Shown here in pieces: positions 1 through 5,822 of a stretch of 6,023 nt of DNA. Position numbers and translations under genes: made by a program. Each line of letters opens with the position of its first letter. Within the stretch, counting starts at the first letter, position 1. Source of the DNA: Actinomycetota bacterium (GTDB taxonomy: Bacteria; Actinomycetota; Thermoleophilia; Solirubrobacterales; Solirubrobacteraceae); NCBI GenBank assembly GCA_019348575.1, contig JAHWJE010000118.1, forward strand, positions 1 through 6,023. Reading direction: 5' to 3'. Under the pieces are notes generated by a model. The model worked only from the letters and a program-made list of their open reading frames with translations. It ran no database searches and had not been told where the DNA came from.

Positions 1-159
1 GATCCCGGTCGGCAGCTTGGGGAAGAAGAAGGTCGACTTCGGCGGCATCGTCTCGCCCGCGGCCGCAACGGCGCGCACCTGCTCGACCGGCGTCGGGCGC
101 ATCAGGAAGGCGGCGTCGGCGCCGCGATCGAGCGCCGCGCGGCTCACCGCGTGGCTCGC
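1..159 (-). CDS. DUF1015-family protein, C-terminal fragment (partial at both ends)
   Basis: The minus-strand frame with codons at 1-3, 4-6 and so on is open across this stretch. Its translation ends in [19 protein letters not shown], then [23 protein letters not shown] recognise this as the conserved C-terminal signature of the DUF1015 family (an LxRPTPV segment followed by MPxKST-[FY]-F-[FY]-PK-LxTG). The function of that family is not established. The stop codon lies beyond the left edge. On the other side the recognisable similarity fades at about 140-159, where the DNA becomes the plus-strand glycosyltransferase/HAD frame, so most of the gene (several hundred codons in this family) is absent. 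The fragment has no start codon of its own. It is best read as the remnant left of a sequence join, either a rearrangement or an assembly artefact. I am confident of the family and much less sure of the exact upstream limit. Confidence 0.6.
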
Positions 160-946
160 CAGTGCCCTCTGGGCCGCCGGCACCGCTGAGTTCGCCTGGG
201 CGCGGATCGCTCCGGGGCCGCGGACGCCGCGGGAGGTGGCGACGATGCTTGCGACCAGCGCGGCGCTGCCCTTCGCCGCGACGTGGCACCGCCTGCGCGG
301 CGAGGTGCGCGCGCGGCGTGTGCCGTCGACCCGCGAGCGGTCGCGTTGGGCACCGGCAGCCGTGCTGCTGGATCGCGACGGGACGCTGGTGGTCGACGTC
401 CCCTACAACGGCGATCCCGACGTCGTCGTGCCCGCGCCCGGCGCCCGGGCGGCGCTGGACCGGCTGCGAGCGGCCGGAGTGGCGCTCGCGGTGATCTCCA
501 ACCAGAGCGGCGTCGCGCGTGGCCTGGTCACCACTGAGCAGGTCGAGGCGGTCAACGCACGCATCGAGGGACTCCTCGGGCCGCTGGGGCCCTGGCTGGT
601 GTGCCCGCACGGGCCGGCCGACGGCTGCCGCTGTCGCAAGCCGGCGCCAGGGCTGGTGCTCGACGCGGCCCGCAGGCTCGGCGTGGCCCCGGCGCAGTGC
701 GCGGTGATCGGCGACATCGGCGCCGACGTGCAGGCAGCCGCGGCGGCGGGCGCCCGGGGCGTGCTCGTGCCCGGGCCGATCACCCGCGACGAGGAGGTCC
801 TCGCAGCCAGCGAGCGCGCGTCCGACCTCGGCGCGGCCGTCGACCTGCTGCTCGGCGCGACCCCCGCGGCGGCGAGCCCGCCCGTGAGGGCCACGACGGC
901 CGCGGTCTCCCTCCAGACCCGGGCGCCCGCGGAGGCGGCGGCATGA
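17..946 (+). CDS. GT2 C-terminal tail fused to GmhB-like HAD-IIIA phosphatase (5' truncated)
   Basis: The frame is open from base 2 with its first ATG at 17, but genuine family similarity starts only near base 140. Residues about 42-101 ([21 protein letters not shown] onwards) resemble the C-terminal tail of actinobacterial family 2 glycosyltransferases. Residues about 112-280 are a HAD-IIIA phosphatase: nucleophile motif DRDGT with D119 and D121, motif II S161-N162 in [11 protein letters not shown], zinc-loop residues C196, H198, C204 and C206, K208 as motif III, and GDIGAD with D233 and D237. This layout matches D-glycero-D-manno-heptose-1,7-bisphosphate 7-phosphatase (GmhB), which removes the C7 phosphate in ADP-heptose synthesis in the cytoplasm. 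In-frame GTGs at 305 and 320 could start a free HAD protein. I think a native GT2-HAD fusion that lost its GT2 domain at the 140-160 join is more likely. It overlaps the next gene by ATGA. Confidence 0.75.
   Translation: MGKKKVDFGGIVSPAAATARTCSTGVGRIRKAASAPRSSAARLTAWLASALWAAGTAEFAWARIAPGPRTPREVATMLATSAALPFAATWHRLRGEVRARRVPSTRERSRWAPAAVLLDRDGTLVVDVPYNGDPDVVVPAPGARAALDRLRAAGVALAVISNQSGVARGLVTTEQVEAVNARIEGLLGPLGPWLVCPHGPADGCRCRKPAPGLVLDAARRLGVAPAQCAVIGDIGADVQAAAAAGARGVLVPGPITRDEEVLAASERASDLGAAVDLLLGATPAAASPPVRATTAAVSLQTRAPAEAAA
140..160. other. Inverted junction between unrelated genes
   Basis: Left of this interval the minus strand encodes the end of a DUF1015 protein. Right of it the plus strand encodes the end of a family 2 glycosyltransferase joined to a HAD phosphatase. 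Both genes lack their N-terminal parts at exactly this place, which cannot happen at an ordinary intergenic boundary. The two readings overlap by about 20 bases, as expected for a join through a short shared sequence. The exact breakpoint cannot be fixed by eye. Confidence 0.55.
931..935 (+). promoter_or_regulatory. Shine-Dalgarno for the GT9 start
   Basis: GGAGG lies seven bases before the ATG at 943, inside the last codons of the HAD gene. It supports 943 as the true start and translational coupling through the ATGA overlap at 943-946. Confidence 0.65.
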
Positions 947-2322
947 GTCACGTCCTCGTCACCCGCCTGGACAACGACGGTGACGTGCTCCTGGCCGGCC
1001 CCGCGATCCGGGCCGTCGCCGCGGGAGCGTCGCGGGTCACGCTGCTGTGCGGCCCGCGCGGGCGGGCGGCAGCGCAGCTGCTGCCCGGCGTCGACGCGGT
1101 GGTGGTGCGCCGGGCCGACTGGATCGACCCCGAGCCCGGGTCCTTCGACCGCACGGCGGGCGAGACGTGGGTCGCCGACCTGGAGGCGATCGGCGCCGAC
1201 CGAGCCGTCATCCTGGGCTCCTTCCACCAGAGTCCCCTCCCCCTCGCCCTGCTGCTGCGCATGGCCGGCGTCCCCCACGTGGCGGCCACGAGCGTCGACT
1301 ACCCCGGCTCGCTGCTCGACGTCCGTCACACCATCGACGACGACGTGCACGAGGTCGAGCGCTCGCTCGATCTGGTGCGCACCCTGGGCTTCACCCTGCC
1401 CCCGGGCGACGACGGCGCACTGGACGTGCAATACACCGGCGGCGCTCCTACGACGCTGGACGGCGCGCCCTACGTGGTCGTGCACCCTGGGGCCTCGGTT
1501 CCGGCGCGCGCCTGGGCGCCCGAGCGCAACGCCGCGCTGGCCCTCGATCAGGAGCGCCTGAAGGACGAGCGCCGCCGCCAGCAGCGCGTCGAGGCGCTGG
1601 ACGGGCTGCAGGAGGCGCTCGGGCTGGACTCGCTGCCACTGCGGATCGAGTGCTTCGACATCTCGAACCTGATGGGCACGAACACGACCGCGTCGATGGT
1701 CGTCTTCGAGGGGGGCGCGCCGAAGAAGAGCGACTACCGGCGCTTCAACGTGCGCTCGACGACGGAGGGCGTGCCCGACGACTTCGCCGCGATGCAGGAG
1801 GTGCTCGCGCGGCGCCTGGCGCGCTGGGAGTCCGAGCAGGACCTCAGCCCCAACGACTCCAGGCGCAACGAGTCCTTCGCGACGCTGCCGTCGCTGATCG
1901 TGATCGACGGCGGCCCCGGGCAGCTGTCGGCAGGGGTGCGCGCGCTGCAGGGCTTTCGCGACCGCGGCGTCGCCGTCGTCTCGCTCGCCAAGCAGCTCGA
2001 GGAGGTCTTCCTGCCAGGGCGCCGCGCGCCGCTGCGCCTGGCGCACGACACGCCCGCGCTGCAGCTGCTGCAGCGGCTGCGCGACGAGGCGCACCGCTTC
2101 GCGGTCACCCACCACCGCCAGCGCCGCGACCGGCAGATGACGGAGTCCGTCCTCGACGGCCTGCCGGGCGTGGGCCCCAAGCGCAAGCGCGCCCTGCTGA
2201 AGCACTTCGGCTCGCCCGAGGCGATGCTCGGCGCGTCGCGCGAGGAGCTCGAGGCGGTGCCGGGGCTGCCGTCCAAGACGGCGCGCGACCTGTACAGCTA
2301 TCTGAACAGAACGAGTGGCTGA
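943..2322 (+). CDS. Hybrid frame: GT9 glycosyltransferase N-terminal half joined to UvrC C-terminal half
   Basis: This is one open frame of 459 residues made of two unrelated halves. Residues 1 to about 195 are the N-terminal domain of a family 9 glycosyltransferase (ADP-heptose:LPS heptosyltransferase type): RLDNDGDVLLAGPAIRAV at 8-25, and VVVHPGASVPARAW just before the join, where the nucleotide-sugar domain should begin. From about residue 200 the protein is UvrC: a UVR-like segment (LDQERLKDERRRQQR), then the RNase H-like 5'-incision nuclease with ECFDIS (D239), PDDFAAM (D279/D280), VIDGGPGQL (D322) and DEAHRF (H384). Tandem helix-hairpin-helix motifs follow at about 405-455 (LPGVGPKRKRALLKHFG, VPGLPSKTA). 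The GT9 C-terminal domain and the UvrC GIY-YIG 3'-incision domain are both missing. As written, neither a working glycosyltransferase nor a normal UvrC would be made. The halves also differ in proline codon use. I read this as a chimeric join rather than an evolved fusion. Confidence 0.8.
   Translation: MSHVLVTRLDNDGDVLLAGPAIRAVAAGASRVTLLCGPRGRAAAQLLPGVDAVVVRRADWIDPEPGSFDRTAGETWVADLEAIGADRAVILGSFHQSPLPLALLLRMAGVPHVAATSVDYPGSLLDVRHTIDDDVHEVERSLDLVRTLGFTLPPGDDGALDVQYTGGAPTTLDGAPYVVVHPGASVPARAWAPERNAALALDQERLKDERRRQQRVEALDGLQEALGLDSLPLRIECFDISNLMGTNTTASMVVFEGGAPKKSDYRRFNVRSTTEGVPDDFAAMQEVLARRLARWESEQDLSPNDSRRNESFATLPSLIVIDGGPGQLSAGVRALQGFRDRGVAVVSLAKQLEEVFLPGRRAPLRLAHDTPALQLLQRLRDEAHRFAVTHHRQRRDRQMTESVLDGLPGVGPKRKRALLKHFGSPEAMLGASREELEAVPGLPSKTARDLYSYLNRTSG
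1522..1545 (+). other. In-frame GT9/uvrC junction
   Basis: Up to WAPER (1513-1527) the translation follows the GT9 pattern, in which an aromatic residue or histidine plus AAL is expected next. From RNAALALDQERLK onwards it follows UvrC, where an RNA-x-x-ALDQERLK stretch leads into the UVR region. The segment ERNAAL suits both families, so the breakpoint probably sits in about 18 bases of shared sequence. Proline codons change across the join: about 11 CCC, 3 CCG and 2 CCT in the GT9 part; roughly balanced CCC and CCG in the UvrC part; and 10 CCG, 2 CCC and 1 CCA in rapZ. Confidence 0.6.
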
Positions 2323-2329
2323 CCCGCGG

Positions 2330-2362
2330 GGATGACCGAGCAGAACCTCCGGATGACCGAGC
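2330..2362 (+). repeat. 12-bp direct repeat upstream of rapZ
   Basis: GGATGACCGAGC occurs at 2330-2341 and again at 2351-2362, 21 bases apart, between the uvrC stop and the probable rapZ start. The phase means that each copy carries an in-frame ATG that could be mistaken for the rapZ start. It may be a small operator or chance. Confidence 0.4.
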
Positions 2363-2369
2363 CGCCCGG

Positions 2370-2375
2370 CATAGT
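2370..2375 (+). promoter_or_regulatory. Possible -10 box for a leaderless rapZ transcript
   Basis: CATAGT sits seven bases before the GTG at 2383. It has the essential A at position 2 and T at position 6 of a -10 element. The surrounding 2340-2380 stretch is less GC-rich than the genes on either side. No convincing -35 is visible. The same arrangement (-10, six bases, GTG) occurs before the methyltransferase gene in this window. Confidence 0.35.
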
Positions 2376-2382
2376 TGCGGGC

Positions 2383-3288
2383 GTGACCGTCGCAGACGAG
2401 GCGCCAGCCACGACGAGCCTCGAGGACCTCGTCGTCATCACCGGCTTCTCGGGAGCCGGCAAGTCGACGGCGCTGAACGTGTTCGAGGACGACGGCTACT
2501 TCTGCGTCGACAACCTGCCGCCGGAGATGATCCGCGGCCTCGTCGGGCTGTTCGTGCACGAGCGGTCGAAGGTGCGGCGCGCCGCGGTCGTCTCGGACGT
2601 GCGGGCGCGGGCGCTGTTCGAGACGCTGGGCGCGGTCCTCGACGACCTCGCCGACAGCGGCGTCGCGCACCGCGTCCTGTTCCTCGACGCCGACGAGGAC
2701 ACGCTGCTGGGGCGCTACAAGGAGACCCGCCGGCGCCACCCGCTCAGCCCGACGGGCTCCGTCGCGCAGGGCATCGCGGGCGAGCGCGCGGCGCTGGAGG
2801 GCATCAAGGCGCGCGCCGACTTCGTGCTCGACACGAGCGGCATCGCGGCGGCCACGCTGCGCCGCCGCATCGCCGACGAGTTCCTGCCGCGCCAGGCGCG
2901 CTCCAAGCTCGCGGTCACGCTGACGTCGTTCGGCCACAAGCACGGGCTGCCGCGCGACAGCGACATCGTGCTGGACATGCGCTTCCTGCCCAACCCGCAC
3001 TGGGAGGCCGCGCTGCGCCCGCTGACCGGCTTCGACCCGAAGGTCGTCGAGTACATGTCGCGCGACGGCAAGCTCGAGGCCTTCTACGAGCGCCTCGGCC
3101 CGCTGCTGGACTTCCTCATCCCCGAGTACATCGCCGAGGGCAAGGCCCACCTCTCGATCGCCATCGGCTGCACCGGCGGGCGCCACCGCTCGGTCGCGAT
3201 CGCCGAGGCGCTCGCCGCGCGGATGCGCGCGCGCGACGACGTCGAGGTCCAGGTCGCCCATCGCGACGTGGGACGCTCGACGCGATGA
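2383..3288 (+). CDS. rapZ: RNase adapter / nucleotide-binding protein RapZ (YvcJ)
   Basis: Complete RapZ/YvcJ protein of 301 residues from this start. The N-terminal P-loop domain has Walker A GFSGAGKS at 21-28, GYFCVDNLPPEMI at 38-50, and the family hallmark RYKETRRRHPL at 111-121. The C-terminal domain carries FGHKHGLP, DMRFLPNPHW, LTGFDPKVVEYM and GCTGGRHRS at 262-270. RapZ proteins bind and hydrolyse ATP or GTP in the cytoplasm. In E. coli RapZ senses glucosamine-6-phosphate and delivers the sRNA GlmZ to RNase E; its role in actinobacteria is less clear. It follows uvrC, a common neighbour in Gram-positives. Alternative in-frame starts are ATG 2332 (318 residues) and ATG 2353. I chose GTG 2383 because the extra N-terminal residues match no part of the family, the DNA before it looks like a promoter, and neither ATG has a well-placed Shine-Dalgarno. 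It ends in an ATGA overlap with the next gene. Confidence 0.93.
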   Translation: MTVADEAPATTSLEDLVVITGFSGAGKSTALNVFEDDGYFCVDNLPPEMIRGLVGLFVHERSKVRRAAVVSDVRARALFETLGAVLDDLADSGVAHRVLFLDADEDTLLGRYKETRRRHPLSPTGSVAQGIAGERAALEGIKARADFVLDTSGIAAATLRRRIADEFLPRQARSKLAVTLTSFGHKHGLPRDSDIVLDMRFLPNPHWEAALRPLTGFDPKVVEYMSRDGKLEAFYERLGPLLDFLIPEYIAEGKAHLSIAIGCTGGRHRSVAIAEALAARMRARDDVEVQVAHRDVGRSTR

Positions 3289-3650
3289 TCCTCCACATCG
3301 GCTTCGAGGTCTCCGACCTGCCCCGCTCGGCGCGGTTCTACGACGCCGTCTTCCACGCGCTCGGGGCGCGGCGCACGTTCGAGAGCGACCGCGCGATCGC
3401 CTACGGGCGCGACCACGAGCAGTTCTGGATCGTCGCCCGCGGGCGCGGGCCGGCGCCCGGCTACGGCCACGTCGCGCTCGCGGCCGCCGGTCGCGCGGCC
3501 GTCAGCGCCGGCTACGAGGCGGGGCTGGCCAACGGCGGCAGCGACGACGGCGAGCCCGGGATGCGGCCGCAGTACGGGCCGACGTACTACGCGGCCTACC
3601 TGCGCGACCCCGACGGGCTGCGGCTCGAGCTCGTCGCCGGCGCGCGCTGA
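3285..3650 (+). CDS. VOC (glyoxalase/bleomycin-resistance) family protein
   Basis: This small protein of 121 residues has two beta-alpha-beta-beta-beta modules of the vicinal oxygen chelate fold. The first opens with MILHIGFEVSDLPRSARFYDAVF, including the usual metal-ligand position H4. The second opens with GYGHVALAA (H62) and closes with YLRDPDGLRLELV, where E115 is the usual last metal ligand. This is the pattern of the glyoxalase/dioxygenase-like superfamily, whose members range from lactoylglutathione lyases to antibiotic-binding proteins. The substrate cannot be told from sequence. The ATG overlaps the rapZ stop (ATGA, 3285-3288), so translation is probably coupled. No separate ribosome binding site is obvious. 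Confidence 0.85.
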   Translation: MILHIGFEVSDLPRSARFYDAVFHALGARRTFESDRAIAYGRDHEQFWIVARGRGPAPGYGHVALAAAGRAAVSAGYEAGLANGGSDDGEPGMRPQYGPTYYAAYLRDPDGLRLELVAGAR

Positions 3651-3653
3651 GCG

Positions 3654-3673
3654 GGCCGCGCGGCCGGGCCGGC
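3654..3673. terminator. GC-rich hairpin between convergent genes
   Basis: The two converging genes are separated by only 22 bases (3651-3672). That gap contains the perfect palindrome GGCCGCGCGGCC (3654-3665). An outer GCCGGC pair lies at 3636-3641 and 3668-3673. It could act as a two-way terminator, but neither side has a T-run, and such palindromes are common in DNA this GC-rich. Confidence 0.3.
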
Positions 3674-4269
3674 TACAACCGCCGCGTCGGCTCGGTCGGC
3701 GGCGTCCCGCCCGTGCTCGGCGCGACCCCCGGCGGCGGTGCGTCCTGCACCGGTCCGGCGTGCACGACGTGATCGCCGCGCCGCGGGTCGCCGGCCGCCG
3801 GGGTCGCGACGTCGTGCGGGGCGGCGGACGGGTTGCCCGCGCCCGTATGCGTCGTCGAGATAGCGACGGAGATCCGCGCCACCGACAGCAGTGCGCCCGC
3901 GGCCATCAGCACGGTGCCGGCAAGCGCGAGCCACAGGCCCGTCCCCGGATCGGCGTCGGGCAGGCCGGCGACCGCCGGCGGCGGTTCGACGAGCGCATAG
4001 AGCACGATGACGAGCGCCGCCGCGGACGGCACGAGCAACCAGCTCGACGGGCGCGACGGGCCGAAGCCGAGCCGGCCGGCGACCGCGACGAGCGCGCCGA
4101 TCGCAAGCAGCGCGAGCACGAGGTCCCATGCCTCGAAGACGTCCCATGCCTCTGCAGCGGGCTGATACCACACGAGAAAGAGGCTGACGAGGAGCAGGAG
4201 GGCGCCCAAGCCGATCAGCAGGATCCCTGCCTCGATGGTGCGTGCGATGTTCGGCGCGGCGGTGCGCAT
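3673..4269 (-). CDS. Four-helix membrane protein of unknown function
   Basis: Protein of 198 residues with four clear hydrophobic segments at about 14-34, 50-65, 77-94 and 111-130. A short polar loop after helix 1 contains WYQPAAEAWDVFEAWD. A hydrophilic tail rich in Pro, Gly and Thr runs from about 135 to the end and is probably disordered. There is no cleavable signal peptide pattern, so helix 1 is likely retained in the membrane. I recognise no named family. The helix 1/2 wording (LFLVWY, then AWxxFExxDLVLALLA) resembles small hypothetical membrane proteins of Thermoleophilia, from memory only. The start is supported by a perfect AAGGAGG four bases upstream. It lies 35 bases downstream of the methyltransferase stop on the same strand, so the two are probably one transcript. 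Confidence 0.8.
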   Translation of the reverse strand: MRTAAPNIARTIEAGILLIGLGALLLLVSLFLVWYQPAAEAWDVFEAWDLVLALLAIGALVAVAGRLGFGPSRPSSWLLVPSAAALVIVLYALVEPPPAVAGLPDADPGTGLWLALAGTVLMAAGALLSVARISVAISTTHTGAGNPSAAPHDVATPAAGDPRRGDHVVHAGPVQDAPPPGVAPSTGGTPPTEPTRRL

Positions 4270-4273
4270 GCTG

Positions 4274-4280
4274 CCTCCTT
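4274..4280 (-). promoter_or_regulatory. Strong Shine-Dalgarno for the membrane protein
   Basis: On the minus strand AAGGAGG is followed by CAGC and the ATG at 4269. It is the strongest ribosome binding site in the window and fixes this start. It contrasts with the upstream methyltransferase gene, which has none. Confidence 0.75.
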
Positions 4281-4304
4281 GTGTCGTTCGGTGCGAACTG
4301 GCGA

Positions 4305-5795
4305 CTAGGTACCCCCGTCCCGGCGGCCCGAACCGCCGTCGGCGGGCAGCAGCAGCCCGGCGCGGGCCAGCCGCTCGAGGCTCTGCTCGAGCGCCGGCGC
4401 AAGATCGTCGCGCGCCGGCGCCGCGCCCGGCGCGAGCTCGTCGAGCAGTGCGGCCCGGTCGCGGGTGCCGTCGAGCAGCGTCACGAGCCGTCGCCCGAGT
4501 TCGTCGTCGAGGCGGATCGGCGTGTGGCGCACGGTCGTCAGCATCTCGCCCTGCTCGGCCTCCAGCCGCGCGAGCGCGCTGACGCGCGGGCGCTGCGGGG
4601 CGGCGACGCTAACGGCCGGCGGGTGGACGTGCAGTCGCACGAGGTTCGCCGCAAAGCAGCGCAGCAGCGCGTCGCAGACCGTCGCGAGGGTGCCCTCGGG
4701 TGCCAGCTCCGCGATCCACGGCGCCGCCGGCCAGGCGTTGCCGACCTGCTGCAGCGCGCCGATCACGACGGGGTGGTCCGTCGTCAGGTGCGCGCCGCCG
4801 GGGCCCGTGAAGGTCAGCCGGCCGCCGGCATCCTCCGACCAGCGCAACGGCGCCGACGCGGCGAGCGGCTCGAGCCGCGCCGGCCGCGGCGGGCGATCGA
4901 TCGCCACGCTCGTACGGCACAGCAGCGTCTGGCGGAACATCCGCTCCTTGAGGAAGTCCAGGTACTGCTCGCGTTCCAGCGGATCGGAGATCTTCAGCAG
5001 CGCCTGGCGCAGCTGCTCGGGGAGCGCGCCGAGCTGCATCTCGGAGAACTCGGCCTCGGACAGGAACTGCAGCTCGTGCTGCGCCGCGTGTGCGGCGAAC
5101 TCGTGGAAGTACAGCGGCTGGTTGTGCTCGGCCAGCGTGTCGTGGAAGAACAGCCCGTCGACGTGGTCGACGAGCTTGCGCGCCTCGGGCCCGAAGGACT
5201 TCGCGAGCTCGCTGTCGGCCTCGCCGGCGGCGCTGAGCAGCCGCAGAAAGCCGCGCGCCGCGGCCATCCGCTCCTCGGGCGTGCGCAGCTCGCGGACGTG
5301 GTAGGCGAGCATCTCGCGCAGCGCCAGGCGCCCGTGACCGCCGGGCAGCGCGTTGTAGCTCACGTACGCGACGCCGTGCTCGGACAGCACCGACGAGCAC
5401 AGCGCGAGCAGCGCGTCGCGCACCGACGGCGGGACCCAGGAGAAGACGCCGTGCGCGATGACGTAGTCGAAGCTGCCGGACGGCGCGGCGAACTCGTCGA
5501 TCGAGATCTCCTCGAAGCGGATGTTCGTCAGGCCGAGCCTGGCCGCCACGGCCTGCGCGCGCTCGATCGAGCGGCGCGAGGTGTCGATGCCGACGAACGT
5601 CGACCCGGGGAGCCCGACCGCCATCGGCAGCAGGTTGCCGCCGGCGCCGCAGCCGAGCTCGAGCACGCGGCACGCGGCGGGCGGCGCGGGAGCGAGCCCG
5701 AACAGGGTTGCCAGCGTCGCCAAGCGGTCGGGGTGCGTCTGGACGAACGCGCGCGCCGGGTACAGGATCGCGTCGTAGGGGGACGCGCCGGTCAC
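4305..5795 (-). CDS. Class I SAM-dependent methyltransferase with methyltransferase regulatory domain (PKMT-like)
   Basis: A protein of 496 residues from GTG 5795. It opens with SPYDAILYP and QTHPDRLATLATLFGL, then the SAM-binding Rossmann domain: motif I VLELGCGAGG at 44-53, acidic D71 ending motif II (FVGID), and FDYVIAHGVFSWVP at 109-122. YNALPGGHGRLALREML at 147-163 leads into the middle domain typical of the methyltransferase-regulatory-domain family (PF10119). A winged-helix-like C-terminal region follows, with a GTRDRAALLDELA stretch near the end. Relatives include the rickettsial protein lysine methyltransferases that modify outer-membrane protein B; here the substrate is unknown. The frame extends 60 codons further upstream, but that part is low-complexity Arg/Ala and runs into the divergent gene, so I place the start at the leaderless-type GTG. 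The membrane protein gene follows 35 bases downstream. Confidence 0.87.
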   Translation of the reverse strand: MTGASPYDAILYPARAFVQTHPDRLATLATLFGLAPAPPAACRVLELGCGAGGNLLPMAVGLPGSTFVGIDTSRRSIERAQAVAARLGLTNIRFEEISIDEFAAPSGSFDYVIAHGVFSWVPPSVRDALLALCSSVLSEHGVAYVSYNALPGGHGRLALREMLAYHVRELRTPEERMAAARGFLRLLSAAGEADSELAKSFGPEARKLVDHVDGLFFHDTLAEHNQPLYFHEFAAHAAQHELQFLSEAEFSEMQLGALPEQLRQALLKISDPLEREQYLDFLKERMFRQTLLCRTSVAIDRPPRPARLEPLAASAPLRWSEDAGGRLTFTGPGGAHLTTDHPVVIGALQQVGNAWPAAPWIAELAPEGTLATVCDALLRCFAANLVRLHVHPPAVSVAAPQRPRVSALARLEAEQGEMLTTVRHTPIRLDDELGRRLVTLLDGTRDRAALLDELAPGAAPARDDLAPALEQSLERLARAGLLLPADGGSGRRDGGT

Positions 5796-5801
5796 GCAGC
5801 G

Positions 5802-5807
5802 ATCGTA
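5802..5807 (-). promoter_or_regulatory. -10 box of a leaderless methyltransferase promoter
   Basis: On the minus strand TACGAT (TANNNT form) stands six bases before the GTG at 5795, the spacing expected when transcription begins at the start codon itself. There is no Shine-Dalgarno in between. This supports the GTG as the start and a leaderless mRNA. No clear -35 is seen. Confidence 0.5.
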
Positions 5808-5810
5808 TCC

Positions 5811-5822
5811 CGCGCATGCGCG
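5811..5822. promoter_or_regulatory. Perfect 12-bp palindrome in the divergent promoter region
   Basis: CGCGCATGCGCG is a perfect inverted repeat located just upstream of the methyltransferase -10 box and over the first codon of the divergent small ORF. A second palindrome, GGATATCC, lies at 5833-5840. Either could be an operator shared by both directions. The GC-rich context makes chance a real alternative. Confidence 0.3.

Noticed and set aside
17..139. The first 41 codons of the HAD frame as real protein
   Set aside because: This stretch codes on the opposite strand for the DUF1015 C-terminus. Its plus-strand translation shows no family similarity.
943..2322. A genuine new class of glycosyltransferase-nuclease fusion
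   Set aside because: Both halves are cut inside conserved domains, and a second truncating join lies 1.4 kb away. A chimera is the more economical explanation unless reads show otherwise.
403..3261. A 952-codon minus-strand open frame across the HAD, GT9/UvrC and rapZ region
   Set aside because: It is antisense to three well-supported genes. The translation is low-complexity Arg/Ala/Val/Gly with no recognisable domain, as expected from an out-of-frame reading of GC-rich codons.
1047..3284. The long plus-strand open frame upstream of the VOC gene
   Set aside because: Only its last 122 codons, from 3285, make a recognisable protein. The rest is an Arg/Ala-rich shadow of the hybrid GT9/UvrC frame and rapZ.
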